The notes: generated from the letters alone by a model not told the origin. Shown: positions 16,884-26,445, counted from the stretch's first letter. The stretch: 64,000 nucleotides of DNA from CALBPI01 sp038524795 (GCA_038524795.1 JBCBIJ010000001.1:434001-498000), one strand, 5' to 3'. Translations and numbers: made by a program.

Positions 16884-18046
16884 TGAGCGCCCACGATGAG
16901 GAACTGCGTTACACGCTCCCCGTTTACGCCCAGCTGCCCTTCGAGCCTGTAGAGGGCCGCGGCGCCTGGCTCTTCGACGCCGACGGCCGCAAGGTGCTCG
17001 ACCTTTACGGCGGCCACGCCGTGGCCGTGCTCGGCTACGATCATCCGGCGCTCATTCAGGCTGTCACGGCGCAGCTCGGGCGGCTGCCGTTTCAATCGAA
17101 CGCGATCGCTATGGACGTGCGCGCCGAGGCGGCGAAGCGGCTCGTCGACTTTGCGCCCGAAGTGCTGACTCACGCCTTCTTCGTCAACTCGGGCGCCGAA
17201 GCCAACGAGAATGCGCTGCGGCTGGCCTGCCTCGTGACGCGCCGCAAACGCATCGTGGCTGTCTCGCAGGCGTTCCACGGCCGCACGGCGGCGGCGGGCG
17301 CTGTGACCTGGGGCAGCCACAAGCGCTGGTACGCCTTTCCGGACACGCCGTTCGACGTCCATTTCGTAGAGCGCGACGATGTCGACGCCGCACGCGCCGC
17401 CTTCGACGACAACACGGCCGCCGTCATCGTCGAGCCCGTCCAGGGCGTGGCCGGCGCCTACGACCTGTCGGCCGAGTTCCTTCAGGCGCTGGCGCAAGGC
17501 GCTTCCGCGTCCGGCGCGCTGTTTATTGCCGACGAGGTGCAAAGCGGCATCGGCCGCAGCGGCCGGCCCTTTGCCATTCAACACGCCGGCGTAACGCCTG
17601 ACCTCGTCACGGCCGCAAAGTCGCTGGGCGGCGGCATCCCCTGCGGCGCCGTGCTGACCACGTCAGCTGTTGCCGCCGAGTGCCGCAAGGGCGATCTCGG
17701 CACCACGTTTGGTGGCGGGCCGCTCGCAGCCGCGGCCATCAGTGCCGTGTTGCAGACCATCGAGGGCGCCGCACTCATGGACAATGCGCGCGAGCGCGAG
17801 GCCCAGGTTCGCGCCGAATGCGTGACGGGGCCCGTGACGGCCGTACAGGGCCGTGGCCTCTTGCTCGGTTTGCGCTGCAAGCCACCGGCCGCACAAGTTC
17901 GTGACGCACTGCTCGAACGCGGCATACTCACGGGCACCAGCGGCGACCCACACGTGCTGCGGTTATTGCCGCCGCTGACAATCGTCGAGCGCGATATTCA
18001 CTTCCTGGCAAGCCGGCTCGCAGAACTACCGGCGGAGATCGACTGA
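16883..18046 (+). CDS. argD: Acylornithine aminotransferase (PLP-dependent)
   Basis: A 387-residue class III aminotransferase. FFVNSGAEANENALRLA near residue 102 and FIADEVQSGIGRSG hold the cofactor Asp. The Schiff-base lysine is in TAAKSLGGGIPCGA. FGGGPLAAAA is also conserved. It converts acylglutamate semialdehyde to acylornithine with glutamate as donor. Start and stop share bases with argC and the transcarbamylase gene (TGATG junctions), consistent with translational coupling. Confidence 0.92.
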   Translation: MSAHDEELRYTLPVYAQLPFEPVEGRGAWLFDADGRKVLDLYGGHAVAVLGYDHPALIQAVTAQLGRLPFQSNAIAMDVRAEAAKRLVDFAPEVLTHAFFVNSGAEANENALRLACLVTRRKRIVAVSQAFHGRTAAAGAVTWGSHKRWYAFPDTPFDVHFVERDDVDAARAAFDDNTAAVIVEPVQGVAGAYDLSAEFLQALAQGASASGALFIADEVQSGIGRSGRPFAIQHAGVTPDLVTAAKSLGGGIPCGAVLTTSAVAAECRKGDLGTTFGGGPLAAAAISAVLQTIEGAALMDNAREREAQVRAECVTGPVTAVQGRGLLLGLRCKPPAAQVRDALLERGILTGTSGDPHVLRLLPPLTIVERDIHFLASRLAELPAEID

Positions 18047-19059
18047 TGCAATCCTTCAATCACCTGCGCGACTTTGAGGTCGCGGAAATCTCGGAACTGC
18101 TCGAACTGGCAGGGCGACTCGATGCGCATCCGGAACCGCGCGCGCTCGAAGGCAAAGTGCTGTCACTGCTGTTCTTGAGTCCGTCACTGCGAACACTGGC
18201 CTCATTCCAGGCCGCAATGACACGACTGGGTGGCGGCGCGTTTGTGATCTCCCCCGACATGTCGATCCACGGTCTTGAATCCCGCCACGGCATCGTCATG
18301 GACGGCGACGCCGCCGAACACATCCGCGAAGCCGTGCCCGTCATCGCGTCGTACGGCGACGCCATCGGTATTCGCGCCTTCGCCGAACGCCGCGATCTCG
18401 ACACCGACATCAAGGAAACAGCGTTTTCTGCCCTTACGGACTTCGTTGGCGACACGCCCTGGATCAACATGGAGTCAGCCATGAGCCACCCCTGCCAGAG
18501 CCTCGCCGACTGGAAGACGCTCGACGACTTCAGCATACCCACGGAGGGGGGCAAATTCGTGTTGAGCTGGGCCTACCATCCAAAAGCGCTACCGCTCGCC
18601 GTGCCTTCGAGCACGCTGCACATGGCCGCGATGCGTGGCATGGATGTCACTGTGCTTCGACCCGAAGGCTTCGAGCTGCCCGACCCGATCATGCGCGAAG
18701 CCGAGGCTGTCGCCGTCGCCAACGGCGGTTCTGTGCGCGAGAGCGACAACCGCGCGGAGGCGATGGAAGGCGCCCACGTCATTTACGCAAAGAGCTGGTC
18801 TTCCACCCAGCACTACGGAAAACGCAACGCCGAGGAACAGGCCCGCCGCGACCTAAGGGACTGGTGTGTCGACGAAGGCTGGTTTGAACCCGCACGTGAC
18901 GACTGCCGCTTCATGCACTGCCTGCCCGTGCGGCGCGGTGTGGTCGTGGCCGATGAGATCCTCGACGGCCCGCGCAGCATCGTCATCCCCGAGGCCCGTA
19001 ACCGCATGCTGGCGCAAATGGCTGTGCTGCATCGCATGCTCTCCGGTTCTGCGACATGA
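18046..19059 (+). CDS. argF': N-acylornithine carbamoyltransferase (acetyl or succinyl type)
   Basis: A 337-residue transcarbamylase of the AOTCase/SOTCase branch rather than ordinary ornithine transcarbamylase. SPSLRT (residues 45-50) binds carbamoyl phosphate, HPCQ is at 148-151, SWAYHPKALPLAVPSS and FMHCLPVRR are typical of this branch. In the loop DGDAAEH (86-92) position 90 is Ala. The aligned residue is Glu92 in the Xanthomonas N-acetyl enzyme and Pro90 in the Bacteroides N-succinyl enzyme, and replacing the Glu is known to switch specificity. Succinylornithine is therefore the better guess. It overlaps argB by 4 bases. Confidence 0.87.
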   Translation: MQSFNHLRDFEVAEISELLELAGRLDAHPEPRALEGKVLSLLFLSPSLRTLASFQAAMTRLGGGAFVISPDMSIHGLESRHGIVMDGDAAEHIREAVPVIASYGDAIGIRAFAERRDLDTDIKETAFSALTDFVGDTPWINMESAMSHPCQSLADWKTLDDFSIPTEGGKFVLSWAYHPKALPLAVPSSTLHMAAMRGMDVTVLRPEGFELPDPIMREAEAVAVANGGSVRESDNRAEAMEGAHVIYAKSWSSTQHYGKRNAEEQARRDLRDWCVDEGWFEPARDDCRFMHCLPVRRGVVVADEILDGPRSIVIPEARNRMLAQMAVLHRMLSGSAT

Positions 19060-19985
19060 AAAGCAACGAACGCGCCATCGTCGTATCGGCGCTCAAGCAC
19101 GCAGCGCCCTACATCCGGCTCTACAAGCGCAAAACCTTTGTCCTGAAAGCGGGCGGAGAGATCTTCGCCGACGCAGCAGGTACGCGCGCGCTCATGGAGC
19201 AGGTCGGCATCTTGCACCAGGTCGGCATCCGCGTTGTGCTTGTGCACGGTGGCGGCCCACAGTCGACGGCGCTGGCCAAGGCGCTGGGCGTCGATCCCAC
19301 GTTTGTTGCCGGTCGCCGTGTCACCGACGCTGAGTCACTCAACGTTTCGGCCATGGTCCTCAATGGTCAGATCAACACGCGCATCCTGGCCGCCTGCCGC
19401 GACCTCGATATCCCGGCTGTTGGGATCAGCGGCGTCGATGCCGGTCTGATCCGCGCCCACCGCCGACCACCCGTCGAGACCGAGGACGGGCTCGTGGACT
19501 ACGGCCACGTGGGTGACATCGACGGCGTCGACACCGAGGTGCTCGCCAAGCAGCTGGATAACGGCCTGATGCCGGTCGTAAGCCCGCTGTCTGCCGACCC
19601 CGACGGCGAGTTACTCAACATCAACGCCGACACGGTCGCTGCGGCCATCGCCGCAGAGCTTGGCGCAGAAAAACTCATTCTCGCGACCGGTGCACCAGGC
19701 ATCCTCGAGGACGCCAGTGACCCGCGCTCACTGATCAGCTACATCGACCGCGCCGGGCTCGAACGGCTGCGCGACCACGGCAAGCTCACGGACGGCATGT
19801 TGCCCAAGGCCGCGGCGATCGATGCGGCGCTCGCCGGTGGCGTCCAGCGCGTCCACATCATCTCGTCGAAACTCGAAGACAGCCTGCTGCTCGAGGTCTT
19901 TACCAACGAAGGTACGGGCACGCTCGTCGTGCATTCGATTGACGCCCTGACGGCCGCTGAGCAGGCCCCCGGTGACACCGCATGA
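19056..19985 (+). CDS. argB: Acylglutamate kinase
   Basis: A 309-residue amino-acid kinase. FVLKAGGEIFAD begins the ATP-binding core, VVLVHGGGPQST is the glycine-rich substrate loop, and the NINADTVAAAIA segment is conserved in acetylglutamate kinases. An N-terminal extension of about 27 residues precedes the core, as in arginine-sensitive hexameric kinases, so feedback inhibition is possible. There is no fused GNAT domain, unlike the Xanthomonas kinase, so acylglutamate must be made by another protein. Confidence 0.9.
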   Translation: MKSNERAIVVSALKHAAPYIRLYKRKTFVLKAGGEIFADAAGTRALMEQVGILHQVGIRVVLVHGGGPQSTALAKALGVDPTFVAGRRVTDAESLNVSAMVLNGQINTRILAACRDLDIPAVGISGVDAGLIRAHRRPPVETEDGLVDYGHVGDIDGVDTEVLAKQLDNGLMPVVSPLSADPDGELLNINADTVAAAIAAELGAEKLILATGAPGILEDASDPRSLISYIDRAGLERLRDHGKLTDGMLPKAAAIDAALAGGVQRVHIISSKLEDSLLLEVFTNEGTGTLVVHSIDALTAAEQAPGDTA

Positions 19986-21169
19986 GCCGGCTCTGGGACA
20001 AGGGCGCGAGCCTCGACGACCGCGTGCTGCGTTACACGGCTGGCGAGGACCACAAGCTCGATGAGCGACTCGTGGCCTACGACGTGCGCGCCTCCACGGC
20101 GCACGCCGACATGCTGCAGGCGCAGGGATTGATTGAGGCCGCCGACCACGCCGCGATTGTTGAGGGGCTCGCCGCGCTGGGCGGTGAACACGCAGACGGC
20201 GCGTGGACCATCTCGCTTGAAGAAGAGGACGTGCACACGGCGCTCGAATCTCGTCTCACGGCGCGCATCGGCACCGCTGGGGGGCGACTGCATCTGGGCC
20301 GCTCCCGCAACGATCAGGTGCTGGCCGCCTTGCGCTTGTACCTGCGCGACGCCTGCGACGGGCTCGGCGAACGACTGACTGAGCTCACTGACGCGCTGAC
20401 CGACCTTGCTGGCCGAGAATCGGAGACGGCACTACCCGGCTACACGCACCTGCAGCAGGCCATGCCCTCGAGCGTCCCGCTCTGGGCCGGCGGATTTGCC
20501 GCGGGTCTCGACGACAACGTCGCCGCACTAGCTGGCGTCAAACGCCGACTGGGTGCCTCGCCGCTGGGCAGTGCCGCAGGCTACGGCACGCCGGGCGTGC
20601 CCATCGATCGCGAAGCCACAGCGACGTCACTGGGCTTCGATCGCGTCGAGCAACCTGTGACGGCCGTGCAGCTCGCGCGGGGCAAAGCTGAGGCGCACCT
20701 TTGTTTTGAGATCGCCATGATGCTCGGCGACACGGCACGTCTCGCCGCCGACCTGCTCTTGTTCTACACGCAGGAGTTTGCCTACGTATCGCTGCCCGAG
20801 TCGCTGACGACCGGCAGCTCGATCATGCCGCAAAAGCGCAATCCCGACGTGCTGGAACTCGTTCGGGCCGCGCCCGCGACAGCGCAGGCCTGCCTTGATG
20901 AATGCCTGATGATCACGCAGAAACTGACCTCGGGTTATCACCGCGACCTGCAGCGCCTCAAGGCGCCTTTGTTTCGCGCCATCGATCTCGCCGACGACAC
21001 GCTAGCCATCATGAAACCCATGCTCGACGGTGTGGCGTTTCGGCCCGAGAACATCACGCTGTCGGCAGGTATCCACGCCGCCGGGGAAGCCAACCGGCTC
21101 GTCGTTGAGCAGGGCATGAGTTTTCGCGACGCCTACCGCGAGGTGGGGAAGCGCTTCAGCGGCGCGTGA
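19982..21169 (+). CDS. argH: Argininosuccinate lyase
   Basis: A 395-residue fumarase-superfamily lyase that cleaves argininosuccinate to arginine and fumarate. LEEEDVHTALESRL and GRSRNDQVLAALRLYLRD lie near residues 78-123, PGYTHLQQAMPSS near 148, and the superfamily signature GSSIMPQKRNPD near 280. At 395 residues it is shorter than E. coli ArgH (457), as in the Bacteroidetes/Xanthomonas type, chiefly at the C-terminus. It ends the eight-gene operon. Confidence 0.92.
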   Translation: MSRLWDKGASLDDRVLRYTAGEDHKLDERLVAYDVRASTAHADMLQAQGLIEAADHAAIVEGLAALGGEHADGAWTISLEEEDVHTALESRLTARIGTAGGRLHLGRSRNDQVLAALRLYLRDACDGLGERLTELTDALTDLAGRESETALPGYTHLQQAMPSSVPLWAGGFAAGLDDNVAALAGVKRRLGASPLGSAAGYGTPGVPIDREATATSLGFDRVEQPVTAVQLARGKAEAHLCFEIAMMLGDTARLAADLLLFYTQEFAYVSLPESLTTGSSIMPQKRNPDVLELVRAAPATAQACLDECLMITQKLTSGYHRDLQRLKAPLFRAIDLADDTLAIMKPMLDGVAFRPENITLSAGIHAAGEANRLVVEQGMSFRDAYREVGKRFSGA

Positions 21170-21227
21170 CGTTACCGGGCCGGAGGTGATCGCGGTATAG
21201 TCTTCGGCCCCATCCGCGGTGCCGAAG

Positions 21228-21665
21228 ATGATCTGGTACAACAACACGCTCCCCGATGTCGCTGCAGCCAACGCCTGGAGCGCCAACACGCTTGTCGAGA
21301 CGCTCGACATTCGTATCGAGGCTATCGACGAAAACAGCCTCACCGGCAGCATGCCCGTCGACAACCGCACGCATCAGCCCTACGGCATTTTGCACGGCGG
21401 CGCATCCGTGGCGCTTGCTGAAACGCTGGGCAGTGTCGGCGCCGCACTCACCATCGACGCGGCGCGCTACCGAGTCGTCGGTCTCGACATCAATGCCAAC
21501 CACGTGCGCCCGGCTCGCGAAGGTCGCGTCACAGCCGTCGCCACGCCCCACCACCTGGGCCGGACCACACAGGTTTGGGGCATCGAGCAGCGCAACGAGG
21601 CCGGCAAGCTGACCTGCATCTCGCGTATCACCATGGCCATCATCGACAGTCGGCCCGGAACATGA
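21228..21665 (+). CDS. Hotdog-fold acyl-CoA thioesterase (MenI/YdiI-like)
   Basis: A 145-residue hotdog thioesterase. MIWYNNTLPDVAAANAWSAN, MPVDNRTHQPYGILHGGASVALAETLGS and the C-terminal HLGRTTQVWGIE segment match E. coli YdiI closely, including the HGG loop and the catalytic Glu in ALAETLG. YdiI hydrolyses 1,4-dihydroxy-2-naphthoyl-CoA and other acyl-CoAs. I prefer the ATG at 21228 since YdiI begins MIWK; a GTG at 21219 is an alternative. No menaquinone genes are in the window. Confidence 0.87.
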   Translation: MIWYNNTLPDVAAANAWSANTLVETLDIRIEAIDENSLTGSMPVDNRTHQPYGILHGGASVALAETLGSVGAALTIDAARYRVVGLDINANHVRPAREGRVTAVATPHHLGRTTQVWGIEQRNEAGKLTCISRITMAIIDSRPGT

Positions 21666-21850
21666 GGCGTGCCACGCTGCTCCTGGCCGCTGCGTTGTTC
21701 GCAGGCTGCGGGCAAACGGGCGAGCTATTCATGCCCGGCGAGCGGCCAACGTCGGTGCCGAGCTCGCGCGGCACGACGACCGAGACGCGCCCGGCGGCCT
21801 CCGAAGAAGAATCGACGGAAGACAATGACGAAGAAACTCCTGCTCGTTGA
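21662..21850 (+). CDS. Small LptM-like lipoprotein
   Basis: A 62-residue predicted lipoprotein. The signal peptide MRRATLLLAAALFAG ends at a lipobox Cys (Cys16), followed by GQTGELFMP, which matches the C-G-x-x-G-x-L-x-x-P pattern of LptM (YifL), a small lipoprotein that helps assemble the LptD outer-membrane translocon. The rest is acidic and of low complexity. The usual LptM neighbour is lysA; here it sits between a thioesterase and polA, overlapping both (start in the thioesterase stop, end inside polA). Confidence 0.72.
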   Translation: MRRATLLLAAALFAGCGQTGELFMPGERPTSVPSSRGTTTETRPAASEEESTEDNDEETPAR

Positions 21851-24524
21851 CGGCTCGGCCTACCTGTTCCGTGCCTTCCACGCCCTGCCCCCGCTGACCA
21901 CCGCCAAAGGCGAGCCCACGGGTGCCGTGCACGGCGTGTTGAACATGCTCAACAAGATGATCCGTGAGGAGCAGCCCGACTACATCGGCATGGTGCTCGA
22001 CGCACCCGGCAAGACCTTCCGCGACGACCTGTTCGACGACTACAAGGCGAGCCGGCCGCCCATGCCCGACGACATGCGCAGCCAGATCCAGCCGATTATC
22101 GACATCGTCGAGGCCATGGGCGTACCGCTGCTGCGCATCCCCGGTGTCGAGGCCGACGACGTAATCGGCACACTCGCGACCCAGGCCAGCGAGGCCGGCA
22201 TTGCGACCCTCGTTTCCACGAGCGACAAGGACATGGCGCAACTCGTCAACGAGCACGTCACCCTTGTGAATACGATGAGCAACACGGTGCTTGACCGCGA
22301 CGGCGTGAAGGCAAAGTTCGATGTCTGGCCCGAGCAGATCATCGACTACCTGGGACTCGTCGGCGACACGGCCGACAACATCCCGGGCGTGCCCAAGGTG
22401 GGCGCGAAAACCGCAGCCAAATGGCTCAACGCCTATGGCGACTGCGACACGATCATCGAAAAGGCCGACGAGATCACGGGCAAGGTCGGCGAAAGCCTGC
22501 GCGAGCACATCGAGCAGCTTGAGATGTCACGCGTACTCGCGACCATCAAGCTCGACGTCGAGCTCGATGCGGGGCCCGATGGGCTCGCGCCCACCGAGCG
22601 CGATGTCGACGCGCTGCATGCGCTGTACACGCGCTGGGAGCTCAATACGCTGCGTCGCCAGCTTGAAGACTCCGAAGACGTCGGTGGCGCCGCACCCGCG
22701 GCTGCGGCGGACGAGGAAACCGGCGACTACGAGATCGTGCTCGACGACAAAGCGCTCGATGCGTGGCTCAAACGCATCGACAAGGCCGAGCTTGTGGCCG
22801 TCGACACCGAGACCAACAGCCTCGACTACATGAGCGCGGAGCTCGTCGGCATCAGTCTTTGCGTCGAGACGGGCAGCGCCTGCTACATCCCCGTTGCGCA
22901 CGCCTACTCGGGCGCGCCCGATCAACTGTCACGCGAGCACGTGCTCGCCAAACTCAAACCGTTTCTCGAGGACCCAAAGCAGGCCAAGGTCGGCCACCAC
23001 CTGAAGTACGATGCGCACATCTTCGCGCGCTACGACGTAGCCCTTGCGGGCATGCAGCATGACTCGATGCTGGCCTCTTACGTGCTGAACTCGACGGCGT
23101 CACGCCACGACATGGACTCGCTGGCGCAGTTTTACCTGGGCCGCACGACGATCAAGTACGAAGACGTGGCCGGCAAGGGTGCCAAGCAAAAGACCTTCGA
23201 CGAGATCGACCTCGAGGTCGCGGGCCCCTACGCCGCCGAAGACGCGGACATCACACTGCGCCTGCATGAACACTTGGTGGAGGCACTCGACAAGGAACCG
23301 ACGCTCAAGGCCGTATACACGGGCATCGAACAGCCACTGGTTCCCGTGCTCTTCGAGATGGAGGAAGCCGGTGTACGCGTCGATGCAGACCTGCTCGCAA
23401 CGCAGAGCCACGAGCTCGGCGAGAAAATGGCTGAGCTGCAAGATGCAGCACACGAGCTCGCGGGCCGCCCCTTCAACCTGGGCTCGCCCAAGCAACTCGG
23501 CGAGATCCTCTTCGAGGAACTGGAGCTGCCCGTACTGCGCAAAACGGCCAAGGGTGCGCCCTCAACGGCCGAAGATGTGCTCGTCGAGCTGGCCGCCGAC
23601 TATGACCTGCCGCAGGTCATCCTCGATTTTCGCAGCGTGTCCAAGCTGCGCAGTACCTACACCGAAAAGCTGCCGACGTTGATCGCAGCAGACGGTCGCA
23701 TTCACACGTCCTACCACCAGGCTGTGGCCGCAACGGGCCGCCTGTCCTCGTCGGACCCGAACCTGCAGAACATCCCGATTCGCACGCCCGAAGGTCGACG
23801 CATTCGGCAAGCCTTCGTGCCCGAAGACGGCTACCGACTGATCGCCGCCGACTACTCGCAGATCGAGCTGCGCATCATGGCGCACCTGTCGCAGGACGAC
23901 GGCCTGCTCAGCGCCTTCGCCAACGACGAGGACGTTCACCGCGCGACGGCCGCAGAGGTCTTCGAGGTTGCACTCGATGAAGTGACTTCAGATCAGCGGC
24001 GTTCGGCCAAAGCCATCAACTTCGGGCTCATCTACGGCATGTCGGCGTTCGGGCTCGCCAAACAACTCTCGATCGGGCGCGGCGAGGCGCAGGCTTACGT
24101 AGACCGTTACTTTGAGCGCTACCCGGGCGTGCACGACTATATGGAGCGCACGCGCACGCAGGCGCGTGACGACGGCTACGTCGAGACCATCGAGGGCCGC
24201 AGGCTCTACCTGCCCGAGATCAACGCGCGTAACGCGCAGCGTCGTCAGTACGCAGAGCGCAGTGCCATTAACGCGCCCATGCAGGGTTCGGCCGCCGACA
24301 TCATCAAGCGTGCGATGATCGACGTGCACGGCTGGCTCAAGGGCGGCAAGACCGATGCGCGCCTGATCATGCAGGTGCACGATGAACTCGTGCTCGAAGT
24401 CGCCGAATCAGCCGCGGACGCTGTGATGGCCGAAGTCATCGAACGCATGGCGCGCGCCGCGCAACTCGACGTGCCGCTCAAGGTCGACGCCGCCGCGGGC
24501 GCGAACTGGGACGAGGCGCACTAG
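21825..24524 (+). CDS. polA: DNA polymerase I
   Basis: An 899-residue family A polymerase with all three domains. The 5'-3' exonuclease starts KKLLLVDGSAYLFRAFHALP. The 3'-5' exonuclease has VAVDTETNSLD with its Asp and Glu, so proofreading looks intact. The polymerase motifs are DYSQIELRIMAHLS (A), RRSAKAINFGLIYGMS (B) and QVHDELVLEV (C). It serves in Okazaki fragment processing and repair. The start is the ATG at 21825. The 3' end overlaps the convergent flavoenzyme gene by 4 bases. Confidence 0.97.
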   Translation: MTKKLLLVDGSAYLFRAFHALPPLTTAKGEPTGAVHGVLNMLNKMIREEQPDYIGMVLDAPGKTFRDDLFDDYKASRPPMPDDMRSQIQPIIDIVEAMGVPLLRIPGVEADDVIGTLATQASEAGIATLVSTSDKDMAQLVNEHVTLVNTMSNTVLDRDGVKAKFDVWPEQIIDYLGLVGDTADNIPGVPKVGAKTAAKWLNAYGDCDTIIEKADEITGKVGESLREHIEQLEMSRVLATIKLDVELDAGPDGLAPTERDVDALHALYTRWELNTLRRQLEDSEDVGGAAPAAAADEETGDYEIVLDDKALDAWLKRIDKAELVAVDTETNSLDYMSAELVGISLCVETGSACYIPVAHAYSGAPDQLSREHVLAKLKPFLEDPKQAKVGHHLKYDAHIFARYDVALAGMQHDSMLASYVLNSTASRHDMDSLAQFYLGRTTIKYEDVAGKGAKQKTFDEIDLEVAGPYAAEDADITLRLHEHLVEALDKEPTLKAVYTGIEQPLVPVLFEMEEAGVRVDADLLATQSHELGEKMAELQDAAHELAGRPFNLGSPKQLGEILFEELELPVLRKTAKGAPSTAEDVLVELAADYDLPQVILDFRSVSKLRSTYTEKLPTLIAADGRIHTSYHQAVAATGRLSSSDPNLQNIPIRTPEGRRIRQAFVPEDGYRLIAADYSQIELRIMAHLSQDDGLLSAFANDEDVHRATAAEVFEVALDEVTSDQRRSAKAINFGLIYGMSAFGLAKQLSIGRGEAQAYVDRYFERYPGVHDYMERTRTQARDDGYVETIEGRRLYLPEINARNAQRRQYAERSAINAPMQGSAADIIKRAMIDVHGWLKGGKTDARLIMQVHDELVLEVAESAADAVMAEVIERMARAAQLDVPLKVDAAAGANWDEAH

Positions 24525-26374
24525 CGCGTTGATCCGCCCGTGAGCTCCTGAACCGCGCGGTGCGCCTCGGCGATCGCCGTGTTGGTATCGGCGGATGCGC
24601 CCGCGTCTGAGTTTGCAATAGCGATACGGCCGAACGGCTGTCGCCCAATGACCCAGGGCTTGTCGGCATCCGAGGCGTAGTCGGGCTCCCAAAGCAGGTC
24701 GGGGCTGTAAGCGTAGCCATGCGCCCACCTGTTGACGGTGATGGCTTCGATATCGCGATCGGCATCAAAGTCTGCGCCAGACAGCGCCTGCCCCAGCTGG
24801 TCTCTAACGTGGTGCTCGTAAGTCTCGAAGGGCGTTGCCAGCATTTGGCGCCGTCCCGCGCGCCATTGCTCGGGCCCCTGAATGTCCGAGAAGTACGGCA
24901 CGTGGCACAAGTGCAGCGTCATAGGTGCGTCGGGGTCTGAGCCGAACTGGTAGCCGCCCAGGCTCACGGGATAGTCGAGCTCGACTTGTTTGTAGAAGTC
25001 CTTCGTGAAATAGACGTAGCGGAGACTCTGCTCGGCAAAGGCACGCCAGTTGGATAAGGCCACCTTGGTATAAGTCAGCGGCACTTTGACGTTGTAGGCT
25101 AGACCGGCCTTTTGCGTTTCCGGCAGCTCTGGACAGAGGTAGGGAATCGCGCTGTTGTAGCAGGCCATGATGCAGTGTTTGGCGCGCACCGCATGGTTCG
25201 CGCCGTCCCGAATGTAGGTAACCTTGACCGACCGCTCGTTGGCACTGTGCACGACATTGACGACGGTGCTGTTGAGACGCATCTGAACGTCAGCATCGCG
25301 CCGATCGAGGCGCGTGTAATCGAGCTGCGCCAACACACTGTCTTCCATTGTCGACCCGGGTAGCGCGGCGGGAATCAACTGCCGAACCAGCAAACGCGCG
25401 ATCGTCGCGTTGCCGTCGGGGAAGTGGAAGATGTAGGGCTCCACGCCGCGACCAGCTTCAGGCTTCAGCGTGTGCGTGAGACCGGGCAGGCTGCCGCCGT
25501 CGCCGTAATCGAAAATGTCGATGGCTGGAATCTCGTCCATGCCGACACACCAAAAGCTCATGCCCCAGCGCTGGTAGAGCGCCAGCACCTGTTCGTCGAC
25601 ACCGACGTAGTCAGCCAGGTACTCGCGGTAGCTTATCCGGCTAAGCAGCGCGACCTTCTCGTCGCGCGAGAGGCCTGGCAGGTAATCACGTTCATCGGTG
25701 AAGGCGCGAACCAGATCCGCTTTCGCCGCATCATTGAGCGGTGCCTCGTCGGCGAAGTCCTGCCAGGGCCGACTGCCATAACCCGTGACCAGCCTTTGCG
25801 CACCATAGGTCTCGGCATCGAACGCAATGCCGTAGGTCAGGCCCAGGTCGTCGTAGAGGTCTTGATCGAAGTAATCGTAGAAACGCGCGACATCGACGCC
25901 GATATCCTCGAGCAAGGCGCTCGAGACCTGGCTGTAACCCGACGGGGTGTCGATGGACTCGGTACCGCCGTATGCGATCTGTCGTTGCCCGTTGACCGTG
26001 AACTCGTTGCGCTTAGCATGCCCGCCGAAGTCGTCGTGATTGTCGAGCACCAGCACACGTGCGCCGGGATGTTCACGCCGGTAGAAGTAGGCCGCAGACA
26101 GCCCGCTGATGCCCCCGCCAACCACGACGAGGTCATAGTCCGCCTCGATCGTCGCCGCAGGAACTTTCGCGCCGGCCACGCGCGCATGCATGGCCTGCCA
26201 AGCCCCGTCATGACTGCCGCGGAGACCCGTTTTGGCAGGCGGGTAGTAGTCATCGGGCAATGTGAAGTCAGGTGCGTCACGACCAAAGGCCTCAACCCAA
26301 GGCGTCAGAAGCGACGCCCCGATAGCCACCTGCGTGCCGTTCAGAAAATCCCGGCGTGTGATCCGCCTGGCCAT
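24521..26374 (-). CDS. Tat-exported FAD-dependent oxidoreductase (spermidine dehydrogenase-like)
   Basis: A 617-residue flavoprotein. The N-terminus ARRITRRDFLNG is a twin-arginine signal, so the protein is exported folded. The FAD dinucleotide fold is YDLVVVGGGISGLSAAYFYRRE near residue 75, with VLVLDNHDDFGGHAKRNEF after it. The size, signal and layout resemble the SpdH spermidine dehydrogenase of Pseudomonas aeruginosa, but that specificity is not proven here. The ATG at 26374 is preferred because the signal follows directly; an upstream ATG at 26404 is possible. Confidence 0.75.
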   Translation of the reverse strand: MARRITRRDFLNGTQVAIGASLLTPWVEAFGRDAPDFTLPDDYYPPAKTGLRGSHDGAWQAMHARVAGAKVPAATIEADYDLVVVGGGISGLSAAYFYRREHPGARVLVLDNHDDFGGHAKRNEFTVNGQRQIAYGGTESIDTPSGYSQVSSALLEDIGVDVARFYDYFDQDLYDDLGLTYGIAFDAETYGAQRLVTGYGSRPWQDFADEAPLNDAAKADLVRAFTDERDYLPGLSRDEKVALLSRISYREYLADYVGVDEQVLALYQRWGMSFWCVGMDEIPAIDIFDYGDGGSLPGLTHTLKPEAGRGVEPYIFHFPDGNATIARLLVRQLIPAALPGSTMEDSVLAQLDYTRLDRRDADVQMRLNSTVVNVVHSANERSVKVTYIRDGANHAVRAKHCIMACYNSAIPYLCPELPETQKAGLAYNVKVPLTYTKVALSNWRAFAEQSLRYVYFTKDFYKQVELDYPVSLGGYQFGSDPDAPMTLHLCHVPYFSDIQGPEQWRAGRRQMLATPFETYEHHVRDQLGQALSGADFDADRDIEAITVNRWAHGYAYSPDLLWEPDYASDADKPWVIGRQPFGRIAIANSDAGASADTNTAIAEAHRAVQELTGGSTR

Positions 26375-26411
26375 GCGTTGCCCCCCGGCTAAGCCTATCG
26401 ACACCTTACCG

Positions 26412-26439
26412 GGAACTCAGCCGCGGGACCGAGCTCTAA
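26412..26439 (+). promoter_or_regulatory. Predicted sigma-E/AlgU-type promoter
   Basis: GGAACT at 26412-26417 and TCTAA at 26435-26439 are separated by 17 bp. These match the -35 GGAACTT and the -10 TCnnA pattern of envelope-stress (sigma-E/AlgU) promoters. Transcription would begin near 26446, just upstream of the predicted sRNA. In P. aeruginosa the sRNA at the same locus (ErsA) is driven by this sigma factor. Confidence 0.55.
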
Positions 26440-26445
26440 CTCTCT

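Noticed and set aside
25424..26392. Plus-strand frame of 322 codons over the flavoenzyme gene
   Set aside because: Antisense to a gene with a clear Tat signal and FAD motif; no recognisable protein.
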